Source: CAYMMX01 sp964391675
GTDB taxonomy: Bacteria > Cyanobacteriota > Vampirovibrionia > Gastranaerophilales > Gastranaerophilaceae
DNA: 64,000 nucleotides
NCBI GenBank assembly: GCA_964391675.1
Contig: CAYMMX010000001.1
Span: 248,001 to 312,000, forward strand
Direction: 5' to 3'
A program made the position numbers and the translations under genes. Each line of letters opens with the position of its first letter. Position 1 is the first letter of the stretch. Shown here piece after piece: positions 16,225 to 25,616 of the stretch. The notes under the pieces are model-generated. The model had not been told where the DNA came from, searched no databases, and was given only the letters and a program-made list of their open reading frames with translations.

Positions 16225-17085
16225 ATGATATCTTTAATAGAAAAAGAAATAAATAATACTGATAAAATACTGAAACCTGATTTTAATCAGAAGACCGGTA
16301 GGGAATTGCTTGCATTTTATCTTCAATCAAAATTTAAACAAATTCTAGCCTACGATAGAAGATGTGAAACTCCCATTTTTATTGAAGTAAGACCTGATTT
16401 TATATCAAAATTTTCAAAAAGACTTATTAATAATCCAACCAAGCGTATATTAATAGGAATAACCGGTGAATCAGCTTGTGGAAAATCAACAATATGCCAA
16501 CAAATTAAAGAAACTATAAAAACTTTTAATTTACCTGTCTCAATTATGAGTACAGATACTTATTTTAATGATATTTCAGAATTAATAAAAATCCATGGAG
16601 ATTTTGATTCATTGCGTGATAACGGCTATGATATTGATTCACCGGAAAGCTTTCAGTTAGAATTGCTAAAAAAAGATTTAGAAGCTATTTGCCAAGGTGA
16701 AAACATATTAATGCCTCAATACTTAATAAATGGAACAGGTTGTTCCATCCCAAAATCTATTAATTTAAAGTCAGAAAAAATTATTGTTGCTGAAGGTATG
16801 GCAACTATGTATAAAGATGTTAAAGATATTTTTGACATAAAGATTTATATTGAAACAAATTGTAATGAAAGAGAACAAAGGTTTTTAAACAGGGCTGTTT
16901 TAAGAAATCAAGATGAAGAAAATGCGAAAAAACATTGGGAATATGTTAAAGTAGCAGGTAAAAAATATATTCAACCAATAAAAAATGAAGCTGACATGAT
17001 TATATGCGGAAATGCTAATTTAGAATATTTTTCACAAATTATTAAATATGTCTATACAATTACCAACAATTTCCAAGGGGCATAA
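16225..17085 (+). CDS. Uridine kinase/phosphoribulokinase-family P-loop kinase
   Basis: 286 aa. Walker A GITGESACGKSTICQQI (about 78-94), followed by the substrate-side motif SIMSTDTYFNDI, with a lid-region REQRFLNRAVLRNQ near residue 215. The first 75 residues are an extension without recognisable domain. This fold phosphorylates uridine/cytidine, pantothenate or ribulose 5-phosphate; the substrate cannot be fixed. It has no obvious operon partner, being divergent from the small membrane protein and convergent with rqcH. Confidence 0.75.
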   Translation: MISLIEKEINNTDKILKPDFNQKTGRELLAFYLQSKFKQILAYDRRCETPIFIEVRPDFISKFSKRLINNPTKRILIGITGESACGKSTICQQIKETIKTFNLPVSIMSTDTYFNDISELIKIHGDFDSLRDNGYDIDSPESFQLELLKKDLEAICQGENILMPQYLINGTGCSIPKSINLKSEKIIVAEGMATMYKDVKDIFDIKIYIETNCNEREQRFLNRAVLRNQDEENAKKHWEYVKVAGKKYIQPIKNEADMIICGNANLEYFSQIIKYVYTITNNFQGA

Positions 17086-17117
17086 ATATATAATAAGACA
17101 AGCCCTTGCCTTTGAAT

Positions 17118-18554
17118 CTAATCTATAATAATCTCTTTTTCTTCTTTATATATTACATACCCTAGATTAGCTCCGGGTGGTTTTTTTAGGTTTTTTGCTT
17201 TAGTGTAAATTATACCAACTTTAGATGAATTTTTTGCACCGGAATATTCTTTTGCAAGTTTTGCGCATTCCAATAATATTTTATCCGTAACTTTTTGTCC
17301 TGCATCAATTTTTAAAAGGACATGAGAACCTGCACAGTTACGTGTATGAAACCATAAATCTTCATTTCTTGACAGTTTAGAAACTATATAATCATTTTGT
17401 TTATTATTCTTTCCGATATATATATTAAAATTATCTATTTTAACAGTAAGAAAATTATGTAAAGAATCTTTTTTTGCATGCTTTATATTTTTTATTTTAA
17501 TATCACTTATTTCTTCATTTATTTCTATTAGGTCTTCAATATCATTTGCTGCTTCAATCGAATATAAAACTTGTTCTAAATATTTTTTCTCCTTTTGTAA
17601 ATTTTCTATTATTTCTTGTGATTTAAAATTTGCTGTTTTAGCTTTATTGTATAGTTTATAAAACTGGTTTGCATTTTCTTTTAGTGTTTTTGTTTCGTCA
17701 AGCTCTATTTTTAAGGGTAAATTCGTTTCCCAATCTATTACTTCAATTTCATTAACAAAATCTTTTTTTTCAAATACATTTACTCCCATAATTAAATCAG
17801 CTTTTTTGCGATATAAATTTGCTTTTTCGACTGTAATAGACTGTTTAATGATTTTTTCTAATGATGTATTAACTTTTTTTAATTTAGAATTAACATTATT
17901 TGATAGCTTTGATTTAATTAATTTTATTTTCTCTTTTTCCTGACGTGGAGCAAAATAATTATCAATATTTTCATTAATCGAAATATCTCTATTTAAAATA
18001 CTTGATAACCCAGTAATAATCTTGTTATTTTTTTGAGGCGGATAGGTATAAGGTAAACCTCCTATAATTTCTCTTACACTACTTTTTTCTGCTCCGATAT
18101 TATGCATACAGCCTATAATTATATTAGTATCATAATTATATAAAATAACATTTGAATGCTTTCCCATTAATTCAATTACTAAACAAAGATAAATTTGTTC
18201 GCCTGTTTCATTGTAAGTTTCAAAATAAAATTCTAAAATTCTTTCGTTTTTAGGCTGACAAACTTTGGCTATTTTGGAATTTTCCAGATACTTTCTTAAT
18301 AACATACAAAACATAGGCGGATTTTGAGGTATTTGTATGAATCTTTTTTTTTCTGTTTTTTCATTTATAAAGCATATATGAAAAAATTTAGGACTGATAT
18401 TTACATAAAACTTTTTAGTTTCACCTAAATTTCGCATATGAAATATAAGATCTTGCCTTGTAGGTTGTTGAATTTTTTGAAGTCTTGCACCTTGTAAAAA
18501 ATTTAAGTTTTCTTCCAGAAAAAACTTTAAGGTAATAAAATCAAAATTAGCCAT
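17118..18554 (-). CDS. rqcH: Ribosome-associated quality-control protein RqcH (NFACT family)
   Basis: 478 aa from the ATG at 18554. NFACT-N begins FDFITLKFFLEENLNFLQGARLQKIQQPTRQDL and includes PPMFCMLLRKYLEN and ELMGKHSNVIL; a coiled coil spans about 250-350; the NFACT-R domain has DLWFHTRNCAGSHVLLK. RqcH binds stalled 50S-peptidyl-tRNA complexes and adds C-terminal alanine tails. The start overlaps the last 8 nt of the cyclase gene upstream, so translation is likely coupled. A longer start at 18572 (MRQNPK) is possible, but the N-terminus chosen matches the family better. At 478 aa it is shorter than the usual 550-570. Confidence 0.88.
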   Translation of the reverse strand: MANFDFITLKFFLEENLNFLQGARLQKIQQPTRQDLIFHMRNLGETKKFYVNISPKFFHICFINEKTEKKRFIQIPQNPPMFCMLLRKYLENSKIAKVCQPKNERILEFYFETYNETGEQIYLCLVIELMGKHSNVILYNYDTNIIIGCMHNIGAEKSSVREIIGGLPYTYPPQKNNKIITGLSSILNRDISINENIDNYFAPRQEKEKIKLIKSKLSNNVNSKLKKVNTSLEKIIKQSITVEKANLYRKKADLIMGVNVFEKKDFVNEIEVIDWETNLPLKIELDETKTLKENANQFYKLYNKAKTANFKSQEIIENLQKEKKYLEQVLYSIEAANDIEDLIEINEEISDIKIKNIKHAKKDSLHNFLTVKIDNFNIYIGKNNKQNDYIVSKLSRNEDLWFHTRNCAGSHVLLKIDAGQKVTDKILLECAKLAKEYSGAKNSSKVGIIYTKAKNLKKPPGANLGYVIYKEEKEIIID

Positions 18555-20583
18555 TTTGGGATTCTGTCTCATTTATATTAACATCTTCAATAAGGCTTAA
18601 CGGTTCATAAACGTTTATTTGTTCATCCTTGCCCTTAATAGAAATATTACCTACATCTAGCACAACTATTTTATCTTTTGCAGGCTCATATGTAGATTTA
18701 GAAATTAAAATGTCTTTATTATAAGTTGAACATGCTGATTCTAATCTTGAAGCTATATTAACAGCATCTCCCATCGCTGTATAATTCATAATTTTATCTG
18801 TTCCTGCAAGGCCTAAAACAGCTTCCCCTGTATTTATACCTATTTTTACATCAAATATAATTTTATCTTCTTTTGCGTTTTCTATTTTTAACTCATTAAT
18901 TCTTTTTTTAATTTCAAGAGCTGTTTTTATTGCTTTGTATTCATCATCTTCTGAATCAACAAGGTCACCCCAATATGCCATAATACAATCACCGATAAAT
19001 TTATCTACTGTTCCGTTATTCTCAAAAATTATATTTACAATTTCTTTAAATAAATCATTTAAATTACTTATTAATTTTTCAGGATCATATTTTTCACAAA
19101 GGTTTGAAAAATCTTTTACATCACAAAATAAAATAGTTATTCTCTTTTTTGTGTTTTTCAAAATCATTTTTTCAGGGTTTTTTATTACCGTTGAAAGAAC
19201 TTTTGGAGAAACAAATTTGCCAAAAGTATTCATAAGAGAAGTTTTTCTGGTTATTTCTCTATAAAATCTGAAAGCAAAGACAACACCGGAAGTTAATGCA
19301 AGGTAATAAATAGGAACCACTATGGGTAACCATATTCTCGAATTTGGATTAACAAAAAGCCAAAAAGAAAATATTACATATAAAAGAATAAGGAAAACCC
19401 CGTTTATACAACCTACAAAAGCACTTTTTGAAACCAATACAATTGAACCTACAATTATGCAGGCCACAACAGTAATTAAAAACTGAGCAGGCTTTGATAT
19501 ATTTGAAATAAATTTTTTGTGAGTTTTTTTATTTATTTTTGTATCATTTATAAAATTATCTAATGCTATAGCATTAGCTTCGGGACTTACATATGAAGGA
19601 TCTATAATAGAGCTTAAATCAATATTTTTTCCGGCAGCTGTTTTTCCTATTATTACAAGTTTATCTTTAAAAAATTCGGGTTTTAAATCATTTTTTGCAC
19701 CTTTATTTAATAAAATTTTCGATATTGGAATATAGGAATAATTTTTCTCAATTCGTTTCCAAGTGAGGTTTAAGACTCCTTTATCATCAACAGGAATTAT
19801 TCTGTCTTTGTATAAAATTTTATTACCGTCAATTATAATATCTTCTTCATCACCCATATATTTTAAAAATCCGGCAAAAGCTAAAGAAGGCATATAATAA
19901 GTTTTTCCGTTTTTTATTAATTTATAAATAGGCTGATTTTTTCTTATTGAATTATCTGCATCTAAAACTTTGTTCAAAATGCCCATTGTATTATATTCTG
20001 TATATATGTTATGCACAGGAGCATTGGTATAATAAGTAATACTATCATCTAATTTTTTATTATTTGTTATAACACTTAATGGTTGTGAAGTCGGTAAATA
20101 ATCATTTTGTTCAATATGAATTTTATTAGCGTAAGAATCATCACTTATTTTAGGATTATCCAAATAAGTCCCCAGAACTATATTATTATATCTTCTTAAT
20201 CCTTGAGCAAATCTCCTGTCATACCATGAATTTTCATTAAGATTTTCAAAAACCATATCAAACATAACAACTTTTGGATCACCGCTTTCGATAAAATCTA
20301 AGACTTCATTCCAAACATCCCTATGCCATGGCCACGGTCCTAAATCCGTCCTCGGAGTCTCCAGAAGTTTTTTTCTTGAATAATCATCAAGACCTATAAT
20401 AACAATATCCTTATCTGCGTGGGGTATTTTTCCACCGGATATAATTTTTTGCGCAGCTAGCTTTGATCTAAAGTCATATAACATAAGCTCAAGATTTTCA
20501 AAAAAAGCCAAATTAGACAAAACTTTTTGAACAATTACAGCAAAAACTATAACACTAAAAATTATTAGAATATTTTTTTTCAT
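18547..20583 (-). CDS. CHASE2-domain class III adenylate/guanylate cyclase (copy 1)
   Basis: 678 aa. Signal-anchor helix at 4-22, extracytoplasmic CHASE2 sensor domain (about 35-350, with GLDDYSRKKLLETPRTDLGPWPW and FDMVF), three membrane helices (about 365-450), then the cyclase domain: ITILFCDVKDFSNL and GDCIMAYWG supply the metal aspartates, and YTAMGDAVNIASRLE supplies transition-state residues. It makes cAMP or cGMP in response to an unknown periplasmic signal. It is a close paralogue of the next gene upstream. TATAAT lies 6 nt before its ATG, so it may start from its own leaderless promoter. It overlaps rqcH. Confidence 0.92.
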   Translation of the reverse strand: MKKNILIIFSVIVFAVIVQKVLSNLAFFENLELMLYDFRSKLAAQKIISGGKIPHADKDIVIIGLDDYSRKKLLETPRTDLGPWPWHRDVWNEVLDFIESGDPKVVMFDMVFENLNENSWYDRRFAQGLRRYNNIVLGTYLDNPKISDDSYANKIHIEQNDYLPTSQPLSVITNNKKLDDSITYYTNAPVHNIYTEYNTMGILNKVLDADNSIRKNQPIYKLIKNGKTYYMPSLAFAGFLKYMGDEEDIIIDGNKILYKDRIIPVDDKGVLNLTWKRIEKNYSYIPISKILLNKGAKNDLKPEFFKDKLVIIGKTAAGKNIDLSSIIDPSYVSPEANAIALDNFINDTKINKKTHKKFISNISKPAQFLITVVACIIVGSIVLVSKSAFVGCINGVFLILLYVIFSFWLFVNPNSRIWLPIVVPIYYLALTSGVVFAFRFYREITRKTSLMNTFGKFVSPKVLSTVIKNPEKMILKNTKKRITILFCDVKDFSNLCEKYDPEKLISNLNDLFKEIVNIIFENNGTVDKFIGDCIMAYWGDLVDSEDDEYKAIKTALEIKKRINELKIENAKEDKIIFDVKIGINTGEAVLGLAGTDKIMNYTAMGDAVNIASRLESACSTYNKDILISKSTYEPAKDKIVVLDVGNISIKGKDEQINVYEPLSLIEDVNINETESQNG

Positions 20584-20589
20584 ACGGAT

Positions 20590-20595
20590 ATTATA
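20590..20595 (-). promoter_or_regulatory. -10 element ahead of cyclase copy 1
   Basis: TATAAT on the minus strand, 6 nt from the ATG at 20583. No Shine-Dalgarno. Confidence 0.5.
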
Positions 20596-20637
20596 TCAAA
20601 AAAAGTAAAAATTAATAAATATTAATAAGTCTTTGTA

Positions 20638-22632
20638 TTATTCTATTATCCTTGTAGGTTCATAAATTTCTATTTGTTCATCTCTGCCTTTTACAGATAT
20701 TTTACCGGCTTCAATAACATTTATTTTATCTTTGGCATCTTCATAAGTTGATTTTGAAATTAATAAATCTCTGCCTAATTTTGAACAGTTTGATTCTAGC
20801 CTTGAAGCAACGTTAACAGCATCTCCCATTGCTGTGTAGCTCATAATTTTTTCTGAACCCGCCAAGCCTAAAAGAGCTTCTCCTGTGTTAATTCCCATTT
20901 TTACGTCAAAAAGAATTTTTCCGTCTTTTTCATTTTTTTTCGCAAGTTCCTGAACTTTTTGCTTAATTTCTAAAGCTGTTTTAACAGCCATAAAAGCATC
21001 ATCTTCATGAGCTATCGGCTCTCCCCAATATGCCATTATACAATCACCGATAAATTTATCTACTGTTCCGTTATTTTCAAAAATTACATTAACCATTACA
21101 TTAAATAATTCATTTAAATCATTTACCAACTGTTCAGGATTGCTTTTTTCAGAAATGGTTGTAAAGTTTTTCACGTCGCAAAACATAACTGTTATTCGTT
21201 TTTTTGTACTTTTTAAAACAAGATTATCTTGATTTTTCATTAGTGTAGTTAAAACTTTAGGAGAAACAAATTTACCAAACATATTCATTATTACGGCTTT
21301 TTTAGCTAATTCTTTCTGAAATCTATATGCAAAAATAATTGATGCAGTCATAATAAAATAATACATAGGAATAACAACAGGAATCCAGATTCTTAAATTC
21401 GGGTGTGCATATATCCACAGCGAAAAAACTAAAAATAAAACAATAAAACCAACACTGTTAATGAAACAAATTAAGGCATTTTTTGATATTAATCCGATAA
21501 AAGCTATAATTATACATAAAACAATCGTAAGAATTAAAGCATTTGCCTTTGACATTTTAGAAATTGTTTTTCTTATTTTATTATTTGTAGGATCAGAATC
21601 ATTGATAAAATTATCAATTGCGACTGCATTTGACTCCGGACCTGCATAAGAAGGATTTACAGCACTTGAATGAATATCTGTACCGGCTTCGGTTCTTCCT
21701 ATTATTACAATTTTATCTTTAAAATAAGAAGGATTTATAATTTTTGTTCCTTTTTGACTCAGAATAATTTTTGAAATAGAAATATAAGGATAGTCATGAC
21801 CGGTTCCATGCCAGCTTATTATACTTTCCCCTTTTTCATTAATGGGGATAATTCTGTTTTTATAAACTAATTTGCCGTCTCTTACTGTTATTTTGCTATT
21901 TTCACCCATGTATTTTAAAAATCCTGCAAAAGAGAGTGATGGCATATAATAAATTTTTCCGTCTTTTATAAGTTTAAATATCGGTTGCGAATTTCTTATT
22001 ACAGAATCTACATCAACAACTTTATTTACGACTCCCATTGTATTATGTGTAGTATAAATATTGTGAACAGGAGCATGAGAATAAAATGTTATTGAACTAT
22101 CTGTATTATTATCTTTTATTTCAACATTAAGAGGTTTAGGAGAAGGTGTATAATTACTATTAGTAATTTTGCTTCCTTTTGGAAGTCTATCCACCAAATA
22201 TTTAGGGTCATTTAATGATGTTGCTAAAACAACATTGTTATATTTTTTTAATTCCTGTGAAAATTTTATATCATTTTGGGGATTTTCATTCAACTCATTA
22301 AAAATAAGATCAAATAAAATGGCCTTGGGTTTACCTTTTTCTATAAAATTAACAACATCTGCCCAAACACTCCTTGGCCATGGGAATGAGCCCAATTTGA
22401 ACTGAGGATAATTTGCCAATTCTTTTCTTGAATAATCATCTATAGAAACAATAACAATATTTTCATCCGCATGTTTAAATTTTTTGTTAAAAGGACCTGA
22501 ATCCGTTGATATTTTTGCCCGTATATCAAATGTTATTAATTCAAGCTGATTAGTTAATCCGCTTAAAGAAATTATTCTTTCAAACAAAATAACCAGAAAA
22601 ATTATTCCTGCAAACAATAAATATTTCTTCAT
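20638..22632 (-). CDS. CHASE2-domain class III adenylate/guanylate cyclase (copy 2)
   Basis: 664 aa with the same layout as copy 1: signal anchor, CHASE2 domain (SIDDYSRKELANYPQFKLGSFPWPRSVW), three membrane helices (about 365-450), cyclase domain with ITVMFCDVKNFTTI, KFIGDCIMAYWG and YTAMGDAVNVASRLE. Long stretches are nearly identical to copy 1 in the cyclase half and more divergent in CHASE2, as expected if the two copies sense different ligands but make the same product. TATAAT sits 6 nt upstream of the ATG and no Shine-Dalgarno is visible. Divergent from the methyltransferase gene. Confidence 0.92.
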   Translation of the reverse strand: MKKYLLFAGIIFLVILFERIISLSGLTNQLELITFDIRAKISTDSGPFNKKFKHADENIVIVSIDDYSRKELANYPQFKLGSFPWPRSVWADVVNFIEKGKPKAILFDLIFNELNENPQNDIKFSQELKKYNNVVLATSLNDPKYLVDRLPKGSKITNSNYTPSPKPLNVEIKDNNTDSSITFYSHAPVHNIYTTHNTMGVVNKVVDVDSVIRNSQPIFKLIKDGKIYYMPSLSFAGFLKYMGENSKITVRDGKLVYKNRIIPINEKGESIISWHGTGHDYPYISISKIILSQKGTKIINPSYFKDKIVIIGRTEAGTDIHSSAVNPSYAGPESNAVAIDNFINDSDPTNNKIRKTISKMSKANALILTIVLCIIIAFIGLISKNALICFINSVGFIVLFLVFSLWIYAHPNLRIWIPVVIPMYYFIMTASIIFAYRFQKELAKKAVIMNMFGKFVSPKVLTTLMKNQDNLVLKSTKKRITVMFCDVKNFTTISEKSNPEQLVNDLNELFNVMVNVIFENNGTVDKFIGDCIMAYWGEPIAHEDDAFMAVKTALEIKQKVQELAKKNEKDGKILFDVKMGINTGEALLGLAGSEKIMSYTAMGDAVNVASRLESNCSKLGRDLLISKSTYEDAKDKINVIEAGKISVKGRDEQIEIYEPTRIIE

Positions 22633-22638
22633 TCTTAT

Positions 22639-22644
22639 ATTATA
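22639..22644 (-). promoter_or_regulatory. -10 element ahead of cyclase copy 2
   Basis: TATAAT on the minus strand, 6 nt from the ATG at 22632; same geometry as copy 1. Confidence 0.5.
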
Positions 22645-22675
22645 TTTTTTAGTCTGTTAAAGGGCAATTATATTA

Positions 22676-23440
22676 TTGTTTGTAACAAAGAATTTTAATA
22701 AAAATAAAAGGTTTAAAGATTTATCTACACTGAATTTGTTAACAATTGTAAAAATATATTCTCAAGATAATGATGTTTATAAGTCTTTAAGAGATTTTTT
22801 CGTTAAAACGGTTGGAGATAATGTCTCATCAATAAATGATGATAATAAACGGGTTGCGGCAAGAGTAAAATCTATTAAAGCATTGATGGGAAGTTCCTTT
22901 ACACCAAAGACTTATACTGATGTTGGCTGTGGAAATGCAAAGATTACAGAAGGTATAGCAAAATTTTTTAATATCCCTAAAGATAAAGCAAACGGATTAG
23001 ATGTTTTTTTATATCCCGCAAAAGATGTTGAAGTTTCAGTAAAAAATTTTGATGGGGTGAACCTTCCTCTTGAGAAACAATCTCAAGACTTAATTTCTTT
23101 ATTTACTGTTTTCCATCATATCGAAAAACCATCAACATTATTAACAAATATAAGAGAAGCTTTGTCTTCAAAAGGCAAACTTGTAATTCGTGAGTTTAAT
23201 GCAAAATCTTCCGAAGAAAAAAGATTTAATTTAATTATGGATGAAATGTTATATAAAGTTTATAATGATTATCCTAATGTACCAATTAGTGAGCATTATA
23301 TTGAAAAAGAACAACTGAAAATAATGTTAACAAAGCTTGGTTTCAAGTGTGATAAAATAATGAATGACACAATGTCTGATACAAAAATATCAAAAAATCC
23401 TTATCAGCCATTTTATGCCGTATTTTCAAAAAATAATTAA
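22676..23440 (+). CDS. Class I SAM-dependent methyltransferase
   Basis: 254 aa from a TTG start with AAAGGG about 11 nt upstream; no ATG occurs until well inside the domain. Motif I YTDVGCGNAKITEGI (about 82-96), acidic loop GLDVF, and the post-II segment LISLFTVFHHIEKPSTLLTNIREAL are typical methyltransferase-11-type features. The methyl acceptor is unknown. The N-terminal 75 residues are helical and unassigned. It is divergent from the cyclases and convergent with a two-gene unknown unit. Confidence 0.78.
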   Translation: MFVTKNFNKNKRFKDLSTLNLLTIVKIYSQDNDVYKSLRDFFVKTVGDNVSSINDDNKRVAARVKSIKALMGSSFTPKTYTDVGCGNAKITEGIAKFFNIPKDKANGLDVFLYPAKDVEVSVKNFDGVNLPLEKQSQDLISLFTVFHHIEKPSTLLTNIREALSSKGKLVIREFNAKSSEEKRFNLIMDEMLYKVYNDYPNVPISEHYIEKEQLKIMLTKLGFKCDKIMNDTMSDTKISKNPYQPFYAVFSKNN

Positions 23441-23441
23441 A

Positions 23442-23807
23442 TTACAAAGAAAATGCCATTAATGCTTTAACAGAACGAACCGTTTCTTTAACACTTTCAT
23501 CTTCATTATTAGCCTCAGTTTCATTAAGTACTTTTAATGCTTCTGTTTTATCTTTTAAAGATAAAAGTTCGTTTATAGTGCTCATTGCAACATTTGTGCT
23601 CAAATCATTAATTCCTTTTCCGGAATTTTTAATAACAATCGATAAAGCTTCAGGAGTATTTCTGTTTATAAGAGCTTTTGATGTAAGTCTTCTTACCTCA
23701 TCATCAGAACAATTTGTTCCTATATCTTCTAAAATATTTACTGCTTCTGCGCTTTGATCTCTTGATATTGATTCTATTATATTTTGTAATTTTTTATCCG
23801 AATTCAT
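23442..23807 (-). CDS. Helical HEAT-like small protein, unknown function
   Basis: 121 aa, all-helical, with repeated helix pairs (AVNILEDIGTNCSDDEVRRLTSKAL, EALSIVIKNSGKGINDL..., EALKVLNETEANNEDESVKETV) that look like short HEAT/ARM-type repeats. There is no signal peptide or catalytic motif. Its ATG overlaps the stop of the upstream gene by 4 nt (ATGA), so the two are translated together and their products may interact. I do not recognise the family. Confidence 0.65.
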   Translation of the reverse strand: MNSDKKLQNIIESISRDQSAEAVNILEDIGTNCSDDEVRRLTSKALINRNTPEALSIVIKNSGKGINDLSTNVAMSTINELLSLKDKTEALKVLNETEANNEDESVKETVRSVKALMAFSL

Positions 23808-24310
23808 GCTAAAACCTCACTAACTCTGGCATCTGCCAATTCTTTAAACATGTTTCGTTTTTCAGAAAGACTTAATTTATCTAAATTTTTAGGAGAATAA
23901 ATATTGTCATTTCTTTTTAAACCCATTGTAATAAATAAATTTGTACTATTTAAATAATTTATTGCTTTAGAAAAATTTTCATTTACTCTTGAAAAACTTT
24001 CGCTAAATTCTTTTCTTATATTTTTGGCAGAATCAATAATTGAATCGAATCTTCTGTTTATAGCAGAAGTCATATCACCGATAGAACCAACAATTGCACT
24101 TGAAAGCATTTTGCATTTATTTCCTGCTTTTGCTGCTAATTCTGCACCTTTAAATGCCATGCCGGCCTTGTTTTCTGTTTCAAAAACATCTGCACTAATT
24201 ATATTTCCTTTAAAATTAACTCCAAAGGGATTTGTTTGAGAATTATTTGTCTCAATTTTATTTGCCGCAGATGTCTTAAAAATATTCTTAGAAATACTCT
24301 TAATTTCCAT
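23804..24310 (-). CDS. Unknown protein with N-terminal NFKG motif
   Basis: 168 aa. The N-terminus is polar and Asn/Ser-rich, leading to NPFGVNFKGN at about residues 27-36, the short F-[KG]-[GA] motif seen in several other proteins of this window. Residues 60-110 are helical (AELAAKAGNKCKMLSSAIVGSIGD, RRFDSIIDSAKNIRKEF). There is no Sec signal. It is the first gene of a two-gene unit with the helical 121-aa protein, with Shine-Dalgarno GAGAGG. The function is not recognised. Confidence 0.65.
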   Translation of the reverse strand: MEIKSISKNIFKTSAANKIETNNSQTNPFGVNFKGNIISADVFETENKAGMAFKGAELAAKAGNKCKMLSSAIVGSIGDMTSAINRRFDSIIDSAKNIRKEFSESFSRVNENFSKAINYLNSTNLFITMGLKRNDNIYSPKNLDKLSLSEKRNMFKELADARVSEVLA

Positions 24311-24376
24311 ATATGCCTCTCTTCTACTTTAATTATATCTAACTCAACAGTATAAAATTAGCATAAGGGATTTTTC

Positions 24377-24398
24377 AAAAAATCCTCTTTTTAGAGGA
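24377..24398 (-). terminator. Terminator of the GntR-like regulator
   Basis: Stem TCCTCT/AGAGGA (24383-24388 with 24393-24398) and a 4-nt loop. On the minus strand it is followed by TTTTTT (24382-24377). Confidence 0.65.
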
Positions 24399-24430
24399 GA
24401 AATTTAAAAAGATTTTACTAATATATTTTT

Positions 24431-25594
24431 TTATTTGTAAACTTCAACATACTTAGGATTAACCGCAAGCCATTTGAAGGATTGAGCAGATGTATCAGGA
24501 ACATCCATAACAAAAGTTCCTCCCCAACGACCTCTGGCAAATCTTAAATAACCCTCGTCCGCAAGATTATTTAAAGCTTTTCTTATTGTATTTGGGCTCA
24601 AATCAAGCTCAACTGATAAATCCATAATCGAAGGCAATTTTGAACCAATTTGATAATTTTTTGCAATTAAAGCTTTTATGTGATTTTGTGTTTTTTCATA
24701 ATTATAAAAAGCTGTCTCTTTTGCTGATGCAAATATAGTATTTTCTTTTTTATTTGATAAATTTTCTTGCCCGGGAATTTTTACTACTGTTGTTCCATAA
24801 CGTCCTCTGTGTGCTAATAAAGTACCATTCTTTATCAAACTCTTAAGGGCATCATGAATTGTTTTTATACTTACTTTAAATTCTTCCGACAATTTTTCAT
24901 GAGCAGGTAATTTATCTCCCACTTTAAGTTTTTTTGCTATATAATTTTCCAAATCTTTTTCTATTTGTTTAACCAAGGTTATACTGCTTGAAATTTCAGT
25001 ATTAATTTTTGGATATAAGAAATTATTTGTTTTTACAACCCAGCTAACCTCATTCGATGATTTAGAATTGTGTTCTAAAATTCCCAAAGAACATAAATTT
25101 TCTAATGCAAGTCTTGTCGTATTGGGAGATGCACCTATAATATTAGCCAAAATTCTTGAAGAAGGAATCTTTTGCCCTGGTTTCATTTTTTTTTCAATTA
25201 TATGTCTTTTAATTAAATTAGTACAAATATCTCTTTTTGAAGTTAGTTTTCTAATTGAAGGAGAATAATTTTTCCAATTTTTTATCATTGTTCCTATTCT
25301 TTGCTTAGATTCAACATATCCTCTATCTTCAATATATCTTAAGGCATTTTGAATTGTACCGACACTTACACCTAAATGATATGCAAAGTCTGCTTTTTGA
25401 GGTAATAGATCTGTTTCCTTTATTTTTTGCGCAACAAAATCTTTTTCAATCCACTCTATCATCCAATTTGCAATTACTAATGCCTTAGAATCAAAAATGT
25501 TTTTTAAGTCAGGAAACGGAATAGATATATCCTTTATATTTAATTTTTTTAACTTAGATTTATCTAACAATAAAAATTTATTTGCACCTTTCAT
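24431..25594 (-). CDS. Regulator with four tandem GntR-type winged-helix domains
   Basis: 387 aa. Four winged-helix units can be read: about 45-107 (LLPQKADFAYHLGVSVGTIQNALRYIEDRGYV), about 120-185 (KIPSSRILANIIGASPNTTRLALENLCSLGIL), about 205-272 (KLPAHEKLSEEFKVSIKTIHDALKSLIKNGTL) and about 292-358 (KLPSIMDLSVELDLSPNTIRKALNNLADEGYL). Each has the GntR pattern of lP-S...LA...gvS..TvR.AL..L...G. No ligand-binding C-domain (FadR, HutC or MocR type) is present. A usual GntR protein has one such domain. The palindrome over its own promoter suggests autoregulation. Confidence 0.85.
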   Translation of the reverse strand: MKGANKFLLLDKSKLKKLNIKDISIPFPDLKNIFDSKALVIANWMIEWIEKDFVAQKIKETDLLPQKADFAYHLGVSVGTIQNALRYIEDRGYVESKQRIGTMIKNWKNYSPSIRKLTSKRDICTNLIKRHIIEKKMKPGQKIPSSRILANIIGASPNTTRLALENLCSLGILEHNSKSSNEVSWVVKTNNFLYPKINTEISSSITLVKQIEKDLENYIAKKLKVGDKLPAHEKLSEEFKVSIKTIHDALKSLIKNGTLLAHRGRYGTTVVKIPGQENLSNKKENTIFASAKETAFYNYEKTQNHIKALIAKNYQIGSKLPSIMDLSVELDLSPNTIRKALNNLADEGYLRFARGRWGGTFVMDVPDTSAQSFKWLAVNPKYVEVYK

Positions 25595-25616
25595 AGGTTA
25601 ACCTCAATACTTTCCA

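Noticed and set aside
18935..19264. Plus-strand ORF of 109 codons inside the CHASE2 cyclase gene
   Set aside because: It lies wholly antisense to the conserved cyclase domain.
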